5,051 nucleotides of DNA, from NCBI GenBank assembly GCA_037446605.1, contig JBBIIE010000240.1, positions 1 through 5,051 of the forward strand, written 5' to 3'. Positions 1 to 5,051 of the stretch are shown one piece after another (position 1 is the first letter of the stretch; every line of letters starts with the position of its first letter). Source of the stretch: JANXAZ01 sp037446605 (GTDB lineage Bacteria > Pseudomonadota > Alphaproteobacteria > Geminicoccales > Geminicoccaceae). The notes beneath the pieces were generated by a model. That model worked only from the letters and a program-made list of their open reading frames with translations. It was not told the origin of the DNA and did no database searches. The position numbers and the translations under genes are program-made.

Positions 1-90
1 CTAGGACCGCCATCCCATGTCCAGGGGCGACCTGTCCGCCTCCCGCCCGATCGAGCCTACCGCGCGACACCCGGTCTCGACCAGCGCCGG

Positions 91-125
91 CCGTGGTTCC
101 CCCCCCGGTCTTCCCCCTGCTAGAC
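91..125 (+). repeat. Single CRISPR-repeat-like element, complementary to the putative tracrRNA
   Basis: Seen: this 35-base stretch is an imperfect reverse complement of 4553-4586 upstream of cas9. The core at 106-125 (CGGTCTTCCCCCTGCTAGAC) matches 18 of 20 bases, and the outer end CCGTGG (91-96) matches exactly, giving about 28 of 35 aligned positions with one gap. Known: type II repeats are about 36 bp and the tracrRNA carries an imperfect anti-repeat; in II-C loci the array often lies beyond cas2 and may be transcribed opposite to the cas genes. Inference: this is the cas2-proximal terminal repeat of an array continuing off the left edge, in plus orientation. Only one copy is present and positions 1-90 contain no second one, so it could instead be a degenerate relic, or the true anti-repeat of a minus-strand tracrRNA. 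Confidence 0.45.
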
Positions 126-147
126 TGGACTCCCCGGAAACCCCTGA

Positions 148-172
148 GAAACCGGCCGTTTCGGCCGGTTTC
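148..172 (-). terminator. Stem-loop 3' of cas2, probable operon terminator
   Basis: Seen: a perfect 11-bp inverted repeat with arms GAAACCGGCCG and CGGCCGGTTTC and a 3-base loop. It begins 6 bases after the cas2 stop codon in the direction of cas transcription. The arms end in short A and T runs, but only TTTC follows the stem, so there is no long U-tract. The stem reads the same on both strands, so it could also stop transcription arriving from the left, such as an array transcribed towards cas2. Inference: end of the cas operon, possibly bidirectional. Confidence 0.55.
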
Positions 173-178
173 CCGCCT

Positions 179-514
179 TCAGAGGAGGAGGAGCTGGTCG
201 CCCGCCGGCTTCTCGTGCGCCTGCCGCTCGCCGACGAGCGTGCGCATGCGGGCGTACTGGCGCTCGGTCACGATCAGGGTCCGCACGCTGCCCTTGCGCG
301 GCAGCTCGCGGCAGATGCGGGCGACGTGCTTGTCGGCGCCGTCCTGGTCCTTGCAGACCCGCACGTAGACCGAGAGCTGGAGCATGTTGAAGCCGTCCTG
401 CACCAGGAGCTTGCGGAAGCGGGTGGCGGTCCTGCGGTCGGCCTTGGTCTTCACGGGCAGGTCGAAGAAGCAGAACAGCCACATGAAGCGCCGGTCCCCG
501 ACCGCCTCAGCCAT
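179..514 (-). CDS. cas2: CRISPR-associated endoribonuclease-fold protein Cas2 (type II-C)
   Basis: Cas2 forms the dimer that bridges two Cas1 dimers in the spacer-integration complex. The product is 111 aa. After a short N-terminal extension it shows the ferredoxin-fold beta1 motif MWLFCFFDLPV (residues 11-21) with conserved Asp18, then FRKLLVQDGFNMLQLSVYVR (33-52) and GSVRTLIVT (75-83). The C-terminal tail ending QLLLL resembles the PEQLLLF-type tail of II-C Cas2 proteins. The ATG at 514 overlaps the cas1 stop by 8 bases (ATGGCTGA) and has no clear Shine-Dalgarno sequence, which suggests translational coupling to cas1. Met11 (ATG at 484) is an alternative start that keeps the whole core. Family assignment is by motif recognition and operon position. 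Confidence 0.95.
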   Translation of the reverse strand: MAEAVGDRRFMWLFCFFDLPVKTKADRRTATRFRKLLVQDGFNMLQLSVYVRVCKDQDGADKHVARICRELPRKGSVRTLIVTERQYARMRTLVGERQAHEKPAGDQLLLL

Positions 515-1415
515 CGGCGGCGCCGAGCGGCTCGGGCAGCGCCAGCCGCTCGGGGTCCCTGTGCTCGAGCGCGGCCAGGAGACCGTCGGCCATGCGCTCG
601 ATCGCGGTGAGCACGGTCACGACCTCGCCCGCGAGGCGGACCTCGCTCACGAGCAGGCGGGCGAGCTCGCGGCGGTCGGCGACCGTGAGTTCCGGCTCGT
701 TCCCCGCACGCGCCTCGGCGTGCCGGGCGACGTGCAGGTCGGCGATCGGGCGCAGCGGCTCGATCAGGTCGTCGGCCAGGTTGAACGCATTGTCGACGCT
801 GTCGTGCCAGATGCCGATGGCTGGGTGGAACCCCTGGGCGGCGAGGCCCCGGGCGAGACCGGCGCGCGAGAGCGCGTAGGCGTAGTTGAGCATGGCGTTC
901 CTCGGGTCCGGATCGTCGTGCCGACGGCGGAACCGACCGAAGAGACGGGTGAAATGCTCGCGGGCGGCGCGCGCCTCGACCTGCTCGGGATCGCCCGGCT
1001 GGACCCGCCCGGCCATGGCGAGGAGACCCGCGGCGCCGGGCCGGCCGAGGAGCGCCAGGACGCGGCCCTGGTTGGCGACCTTGGCCTGGACGAGCCGCTG
1101 CCAGAGGCGCTTCCGCAGCCCGTCGGAAAGCGCGAGCTGGCGGCGCAGCGTCGCCACCTGGCGGAAATGGCCCTGGAGCGGCAGGAGGGCGCCGTTGGGC
1201 AGGTGCCTGCCATCGCAGGTGAGGACGAGCACCCCGGCCTCGGCGAGGCGGGCCAGGAGCGCGCTCGTGAGGCTCGCCTCGGGGGTGTCGAGGACGAGGT
1301 AGGCGATGTCCTCGAAGGCCAGGCGGAGCGGACCCTCGCCGGTCTCGATCCGGCAGCAGCCCTGGTCCAGCCGGAGCCGGGCCTCGCGGCTCAGGAGCAC
1401 ACCGCGCCATGCCAC
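507..1415 (-). CDS. cas1: CRISPR-associated endonuclease/integrase Cas1 (type II-C)
   Basis: Cas1 is the integrase that inserts new spacers at the array together with Cas2. The product is 302 aa, a normal length for type II Cas1. The N-terminal beta domain opens with MAWRGVLLSREARLRL. The C-terminal helical domain carries the expected metal-binding residues: Glu147 in QVEARAAREHF, His204 in IGIWHDS, and Asp216 in FNLADDLIEPLRP. The NYAYALSRAGL helix (177-187) is also typical. The start is GTG at 1415, chosen because it restores the conserved N-terminus and is preceded by TAAGGAG eight bases upstream. It lies inside the last codons of cas9 (25-base overlap), and the 3' end overlaps cas2 by 8 bases. 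No residue looks missing, so spacer acquisition appears possible. Confidence 0.97.
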   Translation of the reverse strand: MAWRGVLLSREARLRLDQGCCRIETGEGPLRLAFEDIAYLVLDTPEASLTSALLARLAEAGVLVLTCDGRHLPNGALLPLQGHFRQVATLRRQLALSDGLRKRLWQRLVQAKVANQGRVLALLGRPGAAGLLAMAGRVQPGDPEQVEARAAREHFTRLFGRFRRRHDDPDPRNAMLNYAYALSRAGLARGLAAQGFHPAIGIWHDSVDNAFNLADDLIEPLRPIADLHVARHAEARAGNEPELTVADRRELARLLVSEVRLAGEVVTVLTAIERMADGLLAALEHRDPERLALPEPLGAADG

Positions 1416-4400
1416 AGCCGGGGCTCCTTATCGATACGATGGAGCCGACCGAGGCGGTCGACGTGGTATTTCTCGAAACTCTTCAGAGTCATGGTAGGGA
1501 AACGCCGCTGTGCCTTACTGTCACCATTGGAGGCAGGGCTGAAACTGACTCGTCCGTTGCTGCGATCGAGCGAGCGGAAATAGCCTTCGAACTTCGATCC
1601 ATCCGCTGCCACTGCCTTCAGATAGCTTCCGGGGTGGATGCTCCAAAGAAAGGCAAAGGTACCGTCGATCTGGTACCAGTCCTTCTCGTCGGCCAAGTTT
1701 CTGATAGCTCGGCTCGGGGCCGAGGCAAGAGCGGCCAACTGCCAAGCGTACACGGGAACGAGGTAGAACCGCCCGCCCTTCGTGAAGACGTCGACACGGA
1801 CCATGCTCGCCTGGTCGGCGTGCGCCTCGCCGTCGCCGCGCAGGAGCTTGATGCCGGACTTGGTGCTCGGCCGCGCCAGGACGACGCGCCGGATCGGCGG
1901 TCCGTTCGAAAACCGCGGCGGGTCGCTCTGCCAGAGCTTCTCGGGCTTGGTGTGCTCCCGGTCGGCGCGCTCCAGCCAAGCGGCCAAGATCGCCTTCAGG
2001 GCCACGGTCCGCGCCGGATCGCCCTTGAGCCGGTCGAGATCGGCCGGCTTCAGCTCCCAGACGTTCCAGCGCTCGTACTGGGTCTCCTCGCCGTCCGCAC
2101 CGCGCTCGAAGCCGTAGAGCGTGGCGTCGTGGGCGGGGCCGCGGCCGCGGCGGGTCTCGGGGCGCGACACGAAGACCGCCTCCGCGGCGGCCTTGACCAT
2201 CTGGCGGAAGCACTCGCGCGCCTGCGGCGTGCCGCCGAGCGGCGTTTCGACCGGCGCCGTGGCGCGGCCCGTGCCGAGCTCCTCGAGCTCCTGGTGGAGG
2301 CGGGTCAGGCGGTTGAGCAGCGCCTCGGTCGTGCAGGCGACGACGATCGCATCGAGCGCGTGGTCGCGGTCGCCGAGCGCGCCGCCCTTCTTGAGCTCGT
2401 CCAGGCCCCAGGCGCGGCGCAAGAGGAAGGTGATCGCGCCCGGCCGGGGAAAGAGGCGTCGGCTGCCGAGCGTCGGGAACAGGATCTCCAGCTCGTGGCG
2501 GAGCACGCGCATGGCGTAGCGCGTGTCGTTCAGATGGCGCGCGCGATACTGGTTCTCGCGCTCGGCGAAGGCGCGGGCGAGGAGCTTCCGGCGCTTCTGC
2601 GGGTGCATCTGCTTCAGGCCCTGGATGCGGGCCTCGAACAGCCGCCAGCGCTCGGCATCCGCGCCGAACCATTCGAAGGGCGTGCGGCGGCGCTTCTCCT
2701 GGTTGGCGCGGACGAGGCAGAGCACCTTGTTGCGGAAGCTGTCGTCACCCGAGCGCGAGTAGGGGAAGATGTGGTCGACCTGGACCCGGTTGTCGGTCGC
2801 AAGGAGGCATCCGGGCTCGATGAAGGCGTCCTCGTCCGGGAAGGTGTAGGGGCAGCGGTGGTTCTGCTCCGACCACAGCTCGTAGCGGAGCAGCGCCTCG
2901 TCGTTCGGGCGGTGGCCGAGGAGGGTCTCGAACGCGTCGCGATGGCGCTCGCGCTGCGCGGCGCGCTCGTCCATGCCCTTGCGGATCTCCTGGCGCTCCT
3001 CGGGGCTCTTGCCGACGTCGCGCGCCATCTCGAGGTGGACCGCGTCGACCGGCCCGAACTCGCGGAGCACGACGGCGATCTGCCGGGTGCACTCGCGCAG
3101 GATCTTGGAGACGACCGGGTTGCGCACGTCCCGCACGCGCGAGAGGCCGATCGCGGCGTGGTCCCAGCCCTCCCTCTGGCAGGCCTCGCTGTAGACGAGG
3201 CCGGCCTCCAGATGCGGGATCAGCCGCCGGCAGGCGGCGGTCGAGACGTGCCCGGTGCCGCGGAACTGGCTGAAGCGGGCGAGGCTCTCGTCGGTCGTGA
3301 GGGCCGCCACGTCGCCGGCCTCCAGGCCCGCCGCGTGCAGGCGGGCGCGGATCTCCTCGACCTCGTCGTGCTGGATCAGGGCGGTGGCGGCGGCGTCGAG
3401 CTGCTCGGGGGCGTGGGCGAGGAGGTGGGCGAAGCGCGCCTCGTCCAGGCTTTCCCGGAGGGCCATCGTGCCCTTGAACTCCGCGAACGTCGCGGACTCG
3501 GGATCGTCCCTGCGCAGGGGCAGGCCGTCGAAGGTCGTGCCGGCGGGCAGGCCGATCGCCCTGCGCAGGGTCTTGAAGGTGACGGTCTTCTGCGTGGCGA
3601 AGAGCGCCCGTGCCTTGCGTCGTTCCTCGTCGCCGAGGCGGTGCGGTCGGCCCGCGGGCGGGCAGACCTCGAGGTTGGCGAGCCGCGCGAGGAAGCGGAA
3701 GCGCTCGAAGGAGGGAGCGTGCTTGGGGGCGCGCTTCTCCTTGGGCAGGAACCGGCAGGGGCCGATCAGCTCCTCGCTCGTCTGCAGCGGGCGCTGGAAG
3801 AAGGCGAGCTCGCGGTAGGCACTCTCGAGGTCCGGTGAGGCGGCCGGGTTGCCGAGCTGGCGCTGCGCCGCGAAGAGCTTCGCGACCTCCTCCTGGAGCC
3901 GGGCTCGCAACGGCGTGCGCTCGTAGCTGCCGCTCCGGTTGCGCCGGCGCTGCGCCAGCTCGCGGTCGAGGGCGAGCATCTCGCCGAAGGTCCGCCAGCC
4001 CGCGAGCTTCGCGTCCGTGGCCAAGATCGCCGGGAGCATCTTGCCGGTTTCGCTCTTGTTGTCGCGGTCGCGCTTGCTGTTCGACCTGAAGCCGCGGTGG
4101 TTGGCGATGTGGATCAGCACCCGCGCCCACTCGCCGGGCTCGAGCCGGCGGTCGAGCCCCTCCGCGCGCAGCTTCCAGACGAGATCGCCGCACGCGCCCT
4201 TCGGCAGCGGGCCCGGATCGGCGGGCAGGCCGTGCTCGGCGAGCAGGCGGCGGATCGCGCGGTTGCGCTGGCGGCGGCGGCGGACCACGCGGCGCTGGCC
4301 GCGCGCCTGGCGGCGGGCCTTGTTCTTGAGCTCCCTGGTCTTGGGCTCCTCGGGCACGTCGAAGCAGCGCGCCCCGCAGGCGGCGATCGCGAACTCGCCC

Positions 4401-4495
4401 TGCACCTCGCCGGTCGCGGGGTCGATCTCGGGCAGCTCGACGACCGCCCAGCCGCAGGAGCCGATGCCGATGTCGAGACCGAGCACGCGCGCCAT
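1391..4495 (-). CDS. cas9: RNA-guided DNA endonuclease Cas9, compact type II-C
   Basis: Cas9 is the effector that uses a crRNA:tracrRNA duplex to cut matching DNA. The product is 1034 aa, in the II-C size range. Rough domains: RuvC-I 1-50 (Asp8 in GLDIGIGSCGWA); Arg-rich bridge helix 55-88; recognition lobe about 90-460, including HIANHRGFRSNS (129-140); RuvC-II 475-500 (Glu489 in VHLEMARDVG); HNH about 535-610 (Asp574-His575 in VQVDHIFPYSRSGDDSF, Asn598 in RANQEK); RuvC-III around HLNDTRY (654-660) and DRDHALDAIVV (His712, Asp715); WED and PAM-interacting region about 770-1034. All catalytic residues are present, so it should cut both strands. ATG 4495 is chosen because the conserved N-terminus begins there, five bases after GGAGG; the frame is open to 4618 without family similarity. 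The 3' end has lower GC (see 1421-1740). Confidence 0.97.
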   Translation of the reverse strand: MARVLGLDIGIGSCGWAVVELPEIDPATGEVQGEFAIAACGARCFDVPEEPKTRELKNKARRQARGQRRVVRRRRQRNRAIRRLLAEHGLPADPGPLPKGACGDLVWKLRAEGLDRRLEPGEWARVLIHIANHRGFRSNSKRDRDNKSETGKMLPAILATDAKLAGWRTFGEMLALDRELAQRRRNRSGSYERTPLRARLQEEVAKLFAAQRQLGNPAASPDLESAYRELAFFQRPLQTSEELIGPCRFLPKEKRAPKHAPSFERFRFLARLANLEVCPPAGRPHRLGDEERRKARALFATQKTVTFKTLRRAIGLPAGTTFDGLPLRRDDPESATFAEFKGTMALRESLDEARFAHLLAHAPEQLDAAATALIQHDEVEEIRARLHAAGLEAGDVAALTTDESLARFSQFRGTGHVSTAACRRLIPHLEAGLVYSEACQREGWDHAAIGLSRVRDVRNPVVSKILRECTRQIAVVLREFGPVDAVHLEMARDVGKSPEERQEIRKGMDERAAQRERHRDAFETLLGHRPNDEALLRYELWSEQNHRCPYTFPDEDAFIEPGCLLATDNRVQVDHIFPYSRSGDDSFRNKVLCLVRANQEKRRRTPFEWFGADAERWRLFEARIQGLKQMHPQKRRKLLARAFAERENQYRARHLNDTRYAMRVLRHELEILFPTLGSRRLFPRPGAITFLLRRAWGLDELKKGGALGDRDHALDAIVVACTTEALLNRLTRLHQELEELGTGRATAPVETPLGGTPQARECFRQMVKAAAEAVFVSRPETRRGRGPAHDATLYGFERGADGEETQYERWNVWELKPADLDRLKGDPARTVALKAILAAWLERADREHTKPEKLWQSDPPRFSNGPPIRRVVLARPSTKSGIKLLRGDGEAHADQASMVRVDVFTKGGRFYLVPVYAWQLAALASAPSRAIRNLADEKDWYQIDGTFAFLWSIHPGSYLKAVAADGSKFEGYFRSLDRSNGRVSFSPASNGDSKAQRRFPTMTLKSFEKYHVDRLGRLHRIDKEPRLWHGAVCS
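1421..1740. other. Lower-GC segment covering the 3' end of cas9 (PAM-interacting domain)
   Basis: By hand count 183 of 320 bases are G or C (57%), against 89 of 120 (74%) in cas9 sequence just beyond it (1801-1920). The segment encodes about residues 919-1025. Its codons include AGA, CGA, GGA, TTG, AGT and TTT, which are rare in the rest of this gene. The reading frame is uninterrupted and the protein still looks like a II-C C-terminus (HVDRLGRLHRI, 1011-1021). Inference: this part may have a different history from the rest of cas9, though local amino-acid constraint could contribute. Confidence 0.6.
1424..1430 (-). promoter_or_regulatory. Ribosome binding site of cas1
   Basis: On the minus strand TAAGGAG lies 8 bases before the GTG at 1415, inside the cas9 coding sequence. 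It decides the GTG start over the out-of-frame ATG at 1410 and indicates that cas1 can be initiated independently of cas9 termination. Confidence 0.75.
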
Positions 4496-4500
4496 GGCCG

Positions 4501-4505
4501 CCTCC
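4501..4505 (-). promoter_or_regulatory. Ribosome binding site of cas9
   Basis: On the minus strand GGAGG stands five bases before ATG 4495. It supports this start, which gives the conserved MARVLGLDIGIG N-terminus, over the upstream in-frame start at 4618. Confidence 0.75.
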
Positions 4506-4517
4506 GGAATTCGCCAC

Positions 4518-4545
4518 TTGCGATGGTCGCCAATCTGGCGAGAAT
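4518..4545 (+). promoter_or_regulatory. Possible sigma70-type promoter for the divergent tracrRNA
   Basis: Seen: TTGCGA (4518-4523, 4 of 6 to the -35 consensus), a 16-base spacer, and GAGAAT (4540-4545, 4 of 6 to the -10 consensus). A start about seven bases on would fall at about 4552, exactly where the anti-repeat candidate begins (4553). The boxes are imperfect and such matches arise by chance; the support comes from the position. The promoter lies just upstream of the cas9 start codon and points away from it. Confidence 0.35.
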
Positions 4546-4551
4546 GCGGCG

Positions 4552-4665
4552 CGTCCAGCAAGGGGAAGACCGTGGCGGTCCCACGGTAAGGTATCCCGCC
4601 GGGGGAGGAACCCGGCAAACACCGAGGGGTACACCCGCTCCGGCCGCGAGGCCGGAGCGGGGATC
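4552..4665 (+). ncRNA. Candidate tracrRNA, divergent from cas9
   Basis: A tracrRNA pairs with the crRNA repeat and is bound by Cas9. Seen: 4553-4586 is complementary to the 91-125 element over about 35 bases, the length of a type II repeat, with GTCCAGCAAGGGGAAGACCG (4553-4572) pairing at 18 of 20 positions and CCACGG (4581-4586) pairing with CCGTGG. Next comes TAAGGTATCCC, then a hairpin GCCGGG/CCCGGC with a 7-base loop (4598-4616) in the nexus position, then a 12-bp stem-loop (4634-4661) as a possible terminator. The order anti-repeat, nexus, 3' hairpin is that of known tracrRNAs. No U-tract follows the last stem. Inference: strand and 5' end rest on the promoter match and on the repeat being in plus orientation. 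The alternative is a minus-strand tracrRNA downstream of cas2. Confidence 0.5.
4634..4661. terminator. Strong GC stem-loop, tracrRNA 3' hairpin and/or terminator of the cyclase remnant
   Basis: Seen: a perfect 12-bp stem, arms CCCGCTCCGGCC and GGCCGGAGCGGG, with loop GCGA on the plus strand (a GNRA tetraloop) and TCGC on the minus strand. It lies 28 bases beyond the cyclase-fragment stop codon (minus) and at the 3' end of the tracrRNA candidate (plus). Neither strand has a T-run after it. It could serve either transcript; the GNRA loop favours a folded plus-strand RNA slightly. Confidence 0.5.
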
Positions 4666-4689
4666 TCCCGGGTGGGGACGGGGGCGCGG

Positions 4690-5001
4690 TCAGGGTGTCG
4701 GGTCGAGGCGGTGGACCTCGACCGCGGCGGCGCGGCCGTCGAGGCGCAGGCGGCCGAGGGATGCCTGCGGGAGCGTCCCGTCGAGCCGGTCGGCGGTGGC
4801 GCCGTCGAGCAGGATCCGGGTACCAGCCGCGGGTACGGGGGCGAGGCGCGCATCCAGCGCCTCGAGCCGGGCGGCGACGTTGACCGCGTCGCCGAGCACG
4901 ACCCGGGCGCCGAGCACGACCCGGGCGCCGAGCACGACCCGGGCGCCGAGCGCGGCCTGCAGGCGGGTGCGCGCGACCGTCCCGGTGGCGAGCCCGAGGC
5001 C
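4690..5001 (-). pseudogene. C-terminal fragment of a class III adenylate/guanylate cyclase domain
   Basis: Class III cyclases make cAMP or cGMP. Only the end of the catalytic domain is present: GLATGTV, then VVLGDAVNVAARLEALDARL, then GTRILLDGATADRL, and the closing strand LGRLRLDGRAAAVEVHRLDP. These match the family pattern GDAVNLAARLE...ILVSEATADRL...KGRAAPV. The metal-binding aspartates and the rest of the domain would lie upstream. The same frame meets a stop at 5002-5004 (TAG on the minus strand), where an oppositely oriented gene fragment begins. The GTG at 4935 could start an 81-aa product but would leave a non-functional piece. Just before GDAVN the sequence is expanded as (GARVVL)x3 by a tandem repeat. 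Read as a truncated gene or a rearrangement/assembly junction, not an active cyclase. Confidence 0.7.
4891..4944. repeat. Three perfect 18-bp tandem repeats
   Basis: The unit GCCGAGCACGACCCGGGC occurs three times in a row without change, followed by a partial fourth (GCCGAG, 4945-4950). On the minus strand it adds the hexapeptide GARVVL per copy in the cyclase-fragment frame, in front of the conserved GDAVN. Perfect identity points to recent slippage or to an assembly effect. Confidence 0.95.
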
Positions 5002-5051
5002 CTACTCAACGCCAGCATCTTTTTCGACTTCCGCCCGCTCTTGGGCCACAC
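4990..5051 (+). CDS. Partial DUF294_C-like (putative nucleotidyltransferase-associated) coding fragment
   Basis: The plus strand in the frame of 5002 reads PEALLNASIFFDFRPLLGH and continues off the right edge. LLNASIFFDFRPL closely resembles the conserved segment of the DUF294 C-terminal domain (LLNASIFFDFRPLYGD type), found in predicted signalling proteins that combine CBS or cyclic-nucleotide-binding domains with a nucleotidyltransferase domain. The left part of that protein is absent: the frame runs back into the cyclase remnant, which is real coding sequence only on the other strand. The boundary is therefore near 4990-5004. With only about 20 residues visible, the family call rests on one motif. 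Confidence 0.5.

Noticed and set aside
1..90. Further CRISPR repeats or the 3' end of a repeat at the left edge (CTAGGAC at 1-7; GGACCGCCA at 4-12; CCCGGTCT at 71-78)
   Set aside because: Each match to the repeat-like or anti-repeat sequence is only 7-9 bases, and the spacing does not fit regular repeat-spacer units. I see no feature I can support here.
1409..3838. 809-residue open frame on the plus strand opposite cas9
   Set aside because: It is antisense to a clearly recognised cas9, has low-complexity composition rich in Ala, Glu, Leu, Arg and Val, and matches no family. Long antisense frames are expected in GC-rich coding DNA.
1391..4495. IscB or another Cas9 ancestor rather than Cas9
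   Set aside because: The 1034-residue length, the large recognition lobe and the overlapping cas1 and cas2 genes identify a true Cas9.
4527..4541. Small hairpin TCGCCA/TGGCGA with a 3-base loop upstream of cas9
   Set aside because: A 6-bp stem is common by chance at this GC content, and it overlaps the proposed promoter spacer without a clear role.
91..4586. The 91-125 and 4553-4586 pair as terminal inverted repeats of a transposon carrying the cas genes
   Set aside because: The bases outside the two copies (GCGCCGG on the left, TAAGGTA on the right) show no target-site duplication and no transposase gene is enclosed. The length fits repeat/anti-repeat better.
4496..4618. Upstream in-frame extension of cas9 starting at 4618
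   Set aside because: The added 41 residues show no Cas9 similarity. The ATG at 4495 has a well-placed GGAGG and gives the conserved RuvC-I start, and the extension would overlap the tracrRNA candidate.

Overview
The window carries a complete, intact cas gene set of a type II-C CRISPR-Cas system on the minus strand, in the order cas9 (1391-4495), cas1 (507-1415), cas2 (179-514). The genes overlap end to start, as in a single operon. There is no csn2 or cas4, and Cas9 is compact (1034 aa), both typical of II-C. The DNA is GC-rich (about 74% in a hand-counted 120-base sample of cas9). The Cas proteins and the flanking signalling-gene fragments suggest a high-GC proteobacterium, perhaps an alphaproteobacterium. 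That placement is an inference from general resemblance, not a search.

Layout from left to right. Positions 1-90 hold nothing I can name. Positions 91-125 hold one 35-base element that is an imperfect inverted copy of a sequence upstream of cas9 (4553-4586; 18 of 20 identical in the core). Positions 148-172 form a perfect 11-bp stem-loop just past the cas2 stop codon. Then come cas2, cas1 and cas9. Between the cas9 start and position 4690 there is no gene. That gap holds a possible plus-strand promoter (4518-4545), then the sequence complementary to the 91-125 element, then two hairpins, the last with a 12-bp stem. I read this as a tracrRNA gene divergent from cas9, with its anti-repeat at 4553-4586. 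The 91-125 element would then be the cas2-proximal, probably degenerate, last repeat of a CRISPR array lying off the left edge and transcribed towards cas2. No array is visible in the window itself.

Positions 4690-5001 encode only the C-terminal end of a class III adenylate/guanylate cyclase domain (minus strand), with a perfect three-copy 18-bp in-frame repeat. At about 4990-5004 it is joined to an oppositely oriented plus-strand fragment resembling the DUF294 C-terminal (nucleotidyltransferase-linked) family, which runs off the right edge. The CRISPR locus therefore sits beside gene wreckage or a rearrangement junction.

Working model: Cas1 and Cas2 acquire spacers. The array (off-window) gives crRNAs that pair with the divergent tracrRNA, and Cas9 uses the duplex to cut DNA with its HNH and RuvC nuclease sites, all of whose key residues are present. 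The last 100 or so codons of cas9, in the PAM-interacting domain, are markedly lower in GC (57%) and use different codons, which hints at exchange of that domain.
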